Below the pieces are notes generated by a model. The model was not told where the DNA came from. It was given only the letters and a program-made list of their open reading frames with translations, and ran no database searches. A program made the translations under genes and the position numbers. Positions 55,959-64,000 of a stretch of 64,000 bases of DNA are shown piece by piece. This DNA is from Liolophura sinensis (taxonomy: Eukaryota; Mollusca; Polyplacophora; Chitonida; Chitonidae), in contig NC_088296.1 in NCBI RefSeq assembly GCF_032854445.1, positions 27,461,064 through 27,525,063 on the forward strand, in the 5' to 3' direction. How positions within the stretch are numbered: position 1 is the stretch's first letter; each line of letters starts with the position of its first letter.

Positions 55959-56574
55959 GGTGTCCTATTAATGGGATTACTTGTAGTAGAGAGGATAACA
56001 TGTGTCCAAACTGGAAAAAACACTGGCTAGGCGCAGGTGGAGGATATTCTCTGATGCTTTATAACACGGCATGCAGCTTTCTGTTCTCTACGGACATGTA
56101 GGTACTGCCACTTCATAACACCGAGGGGAGTTTTGGGGACCTATCAGATGCCCGGTGATAGGACCTTAATTGATATCATGTTATAGACGTCAAAATATTT
56201 CATTGCAAGCTCATCGTGATGACGTCATATTAGACAAAAGAGAACATCACAATGGAGCACAGGCAGGTTTTCCTCACAAATGGTGGCGCTGGTGCCCAAG
56301 TGCTTGCCTCAAGTCCTTCGTTGCATGCTGCGGTTACATCTGTGATGTATTTGTTGTACTCACTGTGACGTCGCGCTGTTGGCGCTGCAGTGGAATGTCC
56401 AGTGCGACTGAAATGACAAAGTACATGTACGTCCTGCTTCGTGACTTTTGCCGGCATCCCATTGAAACTAATACATTATAACGTTGTAAAGACTCTGCGA
56501 CAATCCAGTTTTGACGTAACAATGGCTCCAGGTCCAAGTGCCACCTCACGGAATTGAACCATATTCTGCCGTCT

Positions 56575-57110
56575 GATTGGTGTCTCGTCTCATTGGTGAT
56601 TGATCTTGGTCTCTTGTCTCATTGGTGATTGATCTTGGTCTCTCGTCTCATTATTGATTGATCTTGGTCTCTCATCTCATTGGTGATTGATCTTGGTCTC
56701 TCGTCTCATTGGTGATTGATCTTGGTCTCTCGTCTCATTGGTGATTGATCTTGGTCTCTCGTCTCAATGGTGATTGATCTTGGTCTCTCGTCTCAATGGT
56801 GATTGATCTTGGTCTCGTCTCATTATTGATTGATCTTGGTCTCTCGTCTCATTGGTGATTGATCTTGGTCTCTCGTCTCATTGGTGATTGATCTTGGTCT
56901 CTTGCCTCATCAGTGATTGATCTTGGTCTCTCGCCTCATTATTGATTGATCTTGGTCTCTCGTCTCATTGGTGATTGATCTTGGTCTCTCGTCTCATTGG
57001 TGATTGATCTTGGTCTCTTGTCTCATTGGTGATTGATCTTGGTCTCTCGCCTCATTGGTGATTGATCTTGGTCTCTCGTCTCATTGGTGATTGATCTTGG
57101 TCTCTCTCTT
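56575..57110. repeat. 29-bp minisatellite, about 18 copies
   Basis: Unit ATTGGTGATTGATCTTGGTC then TCTCGTCTC, with little divergence. Intronic to Rab11. Confidence 0.93.
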
Positions 57111-57117
57111 ATCCTTC

Positions 57118-57215
57118 TGTGCTGATTCCTCCCACCATAATGCTGCCCGCCATCATACAAGTGAAATAATCTGGAGTATGGCATGTAAACACGATCAAAC
57201 AAATAAATCTGTTAC
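57118..57215 (+). mobile_element. SINE family 1 tail fragment
   Basis: TCCTCCCACCATAATGCTGC, CATACAAGTGAAATAATCTG and a diverged ..CACGATCAAACAAATAAAT tail directly follow the 29-bp array. Confidence 0.8.
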
Positions 57216-58025
57216 CCTTCAGCATGTTCCCTATTTAAGTTGGATGCAATTGGGGTCAAATGCAGGCAGTTTTTAGCTTGCCTGTATAAAGCGCAGACGT
57301 AGCTTATATTGTACCCTGAGCGTCGGCGTACTGATATCTTAAAAGTATTGAGCTCAGGACTTGCACCCATGTAGAGAGGGATATTCCATCGCTTACGCAA
57401 TATGTAGATATTAAGTGCCGTAATATACTGAATTCTTGCCTTACTGTATTGTGTAAAACAATCAATGATAAACAAAATATTAGGTTTGTGTCTTAAAACT
57501 TACTGTACGTGTTGACCTGAAATTTTACATGCATGTAAAGCACAATGATGTAAGGGGTATGTTTCATCTCTGGTGCTCTGTGAGCATATTAATTATCCTA
57601 AATTACCAGATTCACAGTTTCTGTTTATGTATTGAGCTGAAGTTGTGCATTCATGTGTTCGTGTGCATTCAATTGCTACCAATTCCAAGTTTAAAACCCA
57701 TGTATGGGTGCTCATAATTAGTTGAAATCTGAAAAAGGCCAAAAGCGGTCACTGACATGATGGGAGTTTCCTTACGTAATGTTAAAGCTCTAGCATACAT
57801 ACATATATTTCATTACTTCAGATGTAGTTTATGTTGAAAATAAGCGATTCATTATCAATTATTAATTCCTCATCACTTAACGTAAATTTTTTAAAGCACT
57901 TTTTCCAGTGGAATTTATGCATACAAATTGTTAAAAAAATGTCGCTAAAACGATTTTTTAACTATTTTGTAATTTTAAAAATTTTTTCAGAGTGAGGAAT
58001 TTCATGTGTCTCAGTTTTTTTTAAG
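57216..58025. other. Rab11 intron, nothing recognised
   Basis: AT-rich DNA without splice-flanked frames. Confidence 0.4.
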
Positions 58026-58027
58026 AC

Positions 58028-58282
58028 AGGGCCTCCGTGGCTCGGTTGGCACGCTAACGCAGCGTAATGACCCAGGAGCCTCTCATTAATGTGGTCGCTG
58101 TGAGTTCATGCTGGACTCTCCCCGGCCGTAAGTGGGAAGGTCTGTCAGCAACCTGCAGATGATCGTGGGTTTCCCCTGGGCTCTGCTCGGTTTTCTCCCA
58201 CCATATTGATGGCTGCCATCTTATAAGTGGAATGTTCTTGAGTACAGCGTAAAACACCAATCGAATAAATAAATAAAATATT
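58028..58282 (+). mobile_element. SINE family 1, full length
   Basis: Head GGGCCTCCGTGGCTCGGTTG, CGCAGCGTAATGACCCAGGA, core CCCCGGCCGTAAGTGGGAAG and the tail AAACACCAATCGAATAAATA. Confidence 0.94.
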
Positions 58283-58284
58283 TT

Positions 58285-60540
58285 TAAGACCACTTTTACC
58301 TGATTATCACAATTCTCATCAACAATTTCACTTTAAAATCACAGATGCTACTGTACAATTACCAGCTGTAGTTAGTCAGATCCACAACCGGTAAATACTG
58401 TTTTGTGAACTTAACCCGTCACAGTCTAAATTCATAAAAAATTTACAAAATATACTATGGGCTGATCTGTAATTTGTTTTACAGGAATATTTAGAACTCA
58501 TGTCTTTTAACAAAGAATACATTTTAATTATTGTTTTTTTTTGGTTGCCTTCTTGCATTGGTGACGGATGAACACATCCACATATGCATAATATTGGTCA
58601 CAAAAATATGCCCAAGACAGCATCATGACAGGTACAACAAGTGGCCATTGGCTTTTACATGGGGATTTCATAAACACAGTTACAAAGGACTTGGAAGGTC
58701 AGGTGAAAAGTAGGCGGGTGATCGGAATGTACAAGTGTAGATTCTGTTGTAATAAACCTTATGGTTAAGAGGCCACAGTATCCAAAGTCTGCAATCAGTG
58801 GAAGGAGAATAGACAATTCTTTGTGGGCTGCCTGCTAAAAGTATGTGCACAGGTACACGTTATGGCTCTGTTAATAGTAAACTACGGATGGTGTATAGCT
58901 TCAGCAGTAACCTTGACCTTTGACACTTTGATACTGATAAAGGAAAGCTTAGTATTAGCCTAATTCATCACCATTATGCAGGAAGTAAATTGGTATTGGA
59001 TTTGTACTAACAAAGCAGCCAGGTTAACTAGATTATGCGGGTTTTTGAGCTATTTAAAGCACCTAATTTGCATAAGAATTTAATTAGCAGCCAGGGGTGT
59101 ATGTACATGCATTTATAGCCTCACAAAGCCTGTGGTTTGCACACCTGACTTCTGTCTGTCAGAATGTATCGAACACTCTGCTGTAATAGTTCATAGTAAA
59201 TCGGAGAAAGAATGGACCCTTGTTTTTATATCTATCGCAGATCTGACCAGAGCATTGAATTCAGTCAAACCTTTAACTTAAATAGAGCAACATCCAAATT
59301 GAACAATTTGCTCTTCACAGGGCTTCCTTAGAGGGCACGGGCACAAAACCTTGTGATTTGATGTCCAGGTGCTGGTCATGCTGTGTAATGTCAGTCTGCA
59401 CCAATAGGTCGGACAAGCATCATGTCATTGAGAACAGTGTTATTAAAACAATCTAGTACATTGGTAAATACTTTTGTCACAAAGCAGGGCCCCACATGGC
59501 ATTTTTGATTTGGTCTGAAATGTATTCAGATGTGAGGAAATTTTACTTTAATGTCCTAAATAGCAAATAATATCGTCAGTAGTATTTAAAAAATGGAAAT
59601 GTCCTTGTATTTGGCCCCTATGAAGCCTTGGCAGTTTGTTACATGTACTTCATCCACAGGTTTGGTCTAGTTGAAGAGGGTATCACGGGGTCTCTGACGA
59701 AATTAACATGGGAGATGTAAGAAAAAGGAGGGGAAAAAAATGAAATGAGACAACCTGATTTTATATTCTGGCCAAATCTCTGATGTATATGTACATGCGC
59801 TGACTTTTAAAGTGCTGGCCCAGATGATCTTTAAATGATGTCTTTCTCCAGCTTCAGGGTATACATCCAAATTTCCACATCCGTTATTTCCGTCTGTTTT
59901 GTTTAACAACCGCTTTCGTCCATAAATCTAGCTGTATTAAATACTCAGCTTTTAAAGTCACCCCTCGTATCTAATGCTATTCAGACTTCCTGTGTGTACA
60001 TACATGGATATACACACATACTTGTGCACATAGACATTTCAGGATGTAAGTGCTGTTACAGTCGCCACGGTAGAGCACGGTCGTGGACAGGGGCTACAGC
60101 TACTTTCTACGGCCAGTAAAATGCCAACATTTCAAAAGTACTAATAACGAATTTCTGCTGGGGCATTTTCAGTTTCTTGGTTGTTTTAACTATATGGTGA
60201 ATGGGCATACGATTTCTAACATAGAATTTCAAAGAAACAGATACTTTTCTGTAGAAGCACTTAGCCAGTAGGTTAAATGCGTAGTGAAAAATTAGCACTC
60301 TATGCTGATGTACTCCGAGATCATTCTGACTAAAAAGTATTGTGCTACATGTAGATGGTGTGAAGTGTCACTGCCACATGTACAGTATACTACAGCTTAA
60401 ACCAGGATGCATGTGTTCACTAGTACATGTTCCCTGTGGTGTTTATTATAAAGTGGGTGGGGCAGGTAGGGAGAAAGGTCATTCACATCTATAAGACTGT
60501 TGGCATAATACTGTGATTGCTTGGGGATTTTAGTGTTATA
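58285..60540. other. Rab11 intron, nothing recognised
   Basis: No repeat array, SINE or exon is evident. Sequence is AT-rich and of ordinary complexity. Confidence 0.4.
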
Positions 60541-60544
60541 ACAG

Positions 60545-61605
60545 GGACTCACTTATCTGCAGAGTATGTGATGCCACGCCCCCACCTATCTGCAGAGTAT
60601 GTGATGCCTCGCCCCCCACCTGTCTGCAGAGTATGTGATGCCACGCCCACACCTATCTGCAGAGTATGTGATGCCATGCCCCCCACCTATCTGCAAAGTG
60701 TGTGATGCCACGCCCCCACCTGTCTGCAGAGTATGTGATGCCATGCCCCCCACCTATCTGTAGAGTATGTGATGCCACGCCCCCAACCTGTCTGCAGAGT
60801 GTGATGCCACGCTCCCACCTATCTGCAGAGTGTGTGATGCCATGCTCCGCACCTGTCTGCAAAGTATGTGATGCCACGCCCCCACCTATCTGCAGAGTAT
60901 GTGATGCCATGCTCCCCACCTATCTGAAGAGTATGTGATGCCACACCCTCCCCCCCACCTATCTGCAGAGTATGTGATGCCACGCCCCCACCTATCTGCA
61001 GAGTATGTGATGCCATGCTCCCCACCTATCTGAAGAGTATGTGATGCCACGCCCTCCCCCCCACCTATCTGCAAAGTATGTGATGCCACGCCCCCACCTA
61101 TCTGCAGAGTATGTGATGCCACGCCCCCCCCCCCCACCTATCTGCAAAGTATGTGATGCCACGCCCCCACCTATCTGCAGAGTATGCGATGTCATGCCCC
61201 CCACCTATCTGCAAAGTATGTGATGCCACGCCCCTACCTATCTGCAGAGTATGTGATGCCATGCCCCCACCTATCGGCGAAGTATGTGATGCCATGCCCC
61301 CTGCCTATCTGCAAAGTGTGTGATGGCACGCCCCCACCTATCTGCAAAGTATGTGATGCCATGCCCCCACCTATCTGCAAAGTATGTGATGCCACGCCCC
61401 CCATCTATCTGCAGAGTGTGTGATGCCATGCCCCCCACCTATCTGCAGAGTGTGTGATGCCACACCCCCACCTATCTGCAGAGTATGTGATGCTATGCCC
61501 CCACCTATCTGCAGAGTATGTGATGCCACACCCCCACCTATCTACAGAGTATGTGATGCCACGCCCCCACCTATCTGCAGAATGTGTGATGCCACGCCTT
61601 CCACC
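60545..61605. repeat. 33-bp minisatellite, about 32 copies
   Basis: Unit TATCTGCAGAGTATGTGATG then CCACGCCCCCACC, with C-tract length variation. One frame encodes an 11-residue repeat (PICRVCDATPP); the opposite strand is also open. Intronic to Rab11. Confidence 0.94.
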
Positions 61606-61609
61606 AAGA

Positions 61610-62390
61610 CAGTGAAATAATGTCTGTTATGTTTTGAGGGTATAGTGTTGTTTGAGGCTACATGCATACATGTACATGTATCTCTGCAGTGGATGGTTTG
61701 ATGTGTTCATTTGTTCATATTGATTGATGACTAATACATTTGTACCATCAGGATAAAGTGAGAGGGACCAAAATTTCTTTTTGCTCGATCCTGTTACAAG
61801 GCTACTGTAAATAAGGCTAGATGTTCTTTTTTCTCTAAGATGAATGCTTAAGAAATGCATGTAGAGAGATAATCTCATAAAAGGCTTTATTAAGGTATTA
61901 CCAATATTGTGGGTTTCCTATACATGTATTAATTGTGTCCTTGGTAATCAGAACTGAATTGCACCTGATCATTATCACTTCATTACTGTAACAACAATCC
62001 CAGTCAGCATTTCAGGAGTCTCATGAGTTTATGCAGGCTGGGAGGAGACAGGGTGGGGCTCTCGTGAACTAACACGGCTAAAATATCTGATTTTATGGTA
62101 CCTGCGACCGATGCTGTTGAGCTGACATAGCCTGCTATGCAAGTTGTATATTCAGTACTGTAAAATCTCGCCTTCTGGGTGGATTAGTTTGTGTGAGCCC
62201 CCACCCTGTCCCATCAATATCTTCGGGACTCCGCTAATAAGAATGCTTCTCATTAATGACTGGTCAAAATTGTGGTGTGGTGTTGTCTGTCCATTCGCCC
62301 GTCTGTAAACTTTTCAGCTGTCACAGTATATCTACAGAGCTGCTTCATTCAGAGCTTTTGAACGAGACATTTGCACCATAAAGTTATTTA
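61610..62390. other. Rab11 intron, nothing recognised
   Basis: Ordinary unique-looking sequence; no exon signature. Confidence 0.4.
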
Positions 62391-62394
62391 TCTA

Positions 62395-62545
62395 CAGCTG
62401 AGCTGTTGAAACGTGTTGAAACTGTATTTAGCCATAGCTGAGCTATTGAAACATGATGAAACTGTATTTAGCCATAGCTGAGCTATTGAAACATGATGAA
62501 ACTGTATTTAGCCACAGCTGAGCTATTGAAACATGATGAAAATGG
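62395..62545. repeat. 40-bp tandem repeat, about 3.6 copies
   Basis: Unit GAGCTATTGAAACATGATGA then AACTGTATTTAGCCATAGCT. Confidence 0.92.
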
Positions 62546-62844
62546 ATACCAACCCCCAACTCTTGAGGCTCCCAATCTTGGGGTTTTCTGTGCTGTGAAA
62601 ACAGAAATATCAACCACAGGTGGTTACCTAGAATTTTTGAAAAAGGGTGTCCAAACATCCCTTTTTTTGAGCCATTTTGTTAAAGCAGTCTGTCTAGATT
62701 TCATTTTCTTCTATCTCTCCCATGTTAAAGGTCCTGAAAACAGGGTGTCTAAATGGATTGGTAGCTGATTAACCCTGTGATCAGTTATGTTTACAGTGGC
62801 TGTACATATTGAAGTGTTATGGTATTTTATTTGTAAGACGGTCG

Positions 62845-63285
62845 GATGCAGCAGAAGGGGTTAATGCCTCTGTGTGGTTTGGATGCAGCAGAAGGGGTTA
62901 ATGCCTCTGTGTGGTTTGGATGCAGCAGAAGGGGTTAATGCCTCTGTTTTGGATGCAGCAGAAAAGGTTAATGTCTCCGTGTGGTTTGGGTATTGCTGTG
63001 GCTGAGAGTGCATAGCTAAAGCCTTCAGGTCAGATCAGCAGAAGGGGTTAATGCCTCTGTGTGGTTTGGATGCAGCAGAAGGGGTTAATGCCTCTATGTT
63101 TTGGGTGACACTATGGCTGAGGGCAGAAGGGGTTAATCCCTTAGTGTGGTTTGGGTACTGCTGTGGCCGAGAGCATGTAGCTAAAGCCTTCAGCTCGGAC
63201 GCAGCAGAAGGGGTTAATGCCTGTGTGTTTTGGATGACACTGTGGCTGAGAGCACATACATGTAGCTAAAGCCTTCAGGTAAAAC
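62845..63285. repeat. ~36-bp AGCAGAAGGGGTTAATGCCT repeat with longer composite units
   Basis: GGATGCAGCAGAAGGGGTTA recurs; simple 36-bp units are mixed with longer ones that add GCTGTGGC..GAGAGCA and AGCTAAAGCCTTCAG, so two levels of repetition are present. Confidence 0.88.
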
Positions 63286-63289
63286 TGGT

Positions 63290-64000
63290 CATTGATTATC
63301 CTTAATGACAGTAAATTTCATCCAAGACTGCCTTACCCATTTTTCCTGATTCTTGGAGTTTTATTGATTTTAGAAATTTGTTTTGAGGTTTACTGGAAAC
63401 ACAGGATGATATTCTACCGTAAAATTGTGTGTTTGGGGACCAAAAATAATATTTTGTGACGTTTATTTGCATCTAACAATGCAGTTCTTGTGGGCGAAAT
63501 TTTAGGTCATTTAGGGTAATTCCATTGGCTTTGACTCGGCCGGCGTGCTCATGGAAGCATTTCAACACACCATTGTGAGGCTCTCTGCTCTTGTCCAAGA
63601 AAGGTTTGCATTAGATTGGCTAATTGAGGTTCAAATGCATGTATGTCCTCTTGAATAGGCCTGCATTTATTGTTAGACTGTCTCTACATGATAAAACTTG
63701 TTTACACAGTTGGTGTAACCAGTAGGCAGACCACAAAGTAGGGATTGAAATACTCGATTTGCACTCTGAAGACAGATATACCCGAATTCTTCCAACTTTT
63801 TGCACATGAAAGAGCAACTTCCAGTACAATTTATGCATATTTATTATTTTTATAATTTGATTTTGAGGCAAAACTATATTTGTTGGATTTACAAATTTTA
63901 GGGCTTAGCAAAAGGCATAATTTAATTAGTCAGTGAATAATGCCTTCAAAGTATGCTTGAATATACACCTTGCAGAGATGCAAAAAGGTTGAAGAATTAC
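63290..64000. other. Rab11 intron to window end
   Basis: No exon for the Rab11 GTP-binding core is visible. Confidence 0.4.

Noticed and set aside
60517-61620. Cysteine-containing repeat protein (PICRVCDATPP)
   Set aside because: Both strands are open, the period equals a 33-bp minisatellite, and it lies in the Rab11 intron.

Overview
Eukaryotic (metazoan) genomic DNA. Genes are split by GT-AG introns, intergenic space is dominated by tRNA-headed SINEs and minisatellites, and the esterase expansion and repeat families fit a marine lophotrochozoan (mollusc or brachiopod grade). The species is an inference; no marker in the window fixes it. Most long open frames are minisatellites that happen to lack stops, so genes were called from exon structure and family motifs.

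Layout. (1) 1-4.1 kb, minus strand: three 5' coding exons of a divergent pyruvate kinase-like gene that runs off the left edge; its introns carry an 18-bp minisatellite, a 218-bp tandem repeat and a four-fold repeat of the start-codon exon edge. (2) 5.3-11.8 kb: one ~33-bp minisatellite split by a broken Penelope-like retroelement with its GIY-YIG nuclease part upstream of the reverse transcriptase. (3) 15.5-38.9 kb: three two-exon secreted carboxylesterase/cholinesterase-like genes (A plus, B minus, C plus) sharing one phase-2 intron near the C terminus. B and C are inverted paralogues with a nearly identical coding block. In B the exon-1/splice-donor junction is present in about 12 tandem copies, and the stop-codon/3' UTR junction in about 8. 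(4) 29.7-32 kb, between B and C: a putative bidirectional promoter with a short minus-strand first exon and an unrecognised multi-exon plus-strand gene. (5) 39-48 kb: accessory DNA with several minisatellites, a perfect Maf-type (T-MARE) palindrome, and a degraded Tc1-like transposon whose coding sequence has itself become a 20-bp minisatellite. (6) 51.2-64 kb, plus strand: CpG-rich promoter and first coding exon of Rab11; the rest appears to lie in its first intron, filled with minisatellites and SINEs.

Working relationships. The three esterases form a local tandem/inverted family of probable secreted or surface hydrolases (A has a hydrophobic C-terminal tail; B and C do not). The pyruvate kinase-like gene and Rab11 are unrelated flanking genes. 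The recurring theme is tandem amplification of exon/intron junctions, seen in two unrelated genes (pyruvate kinase-like and esterase B), plus a minisatellite made from transposase codons.
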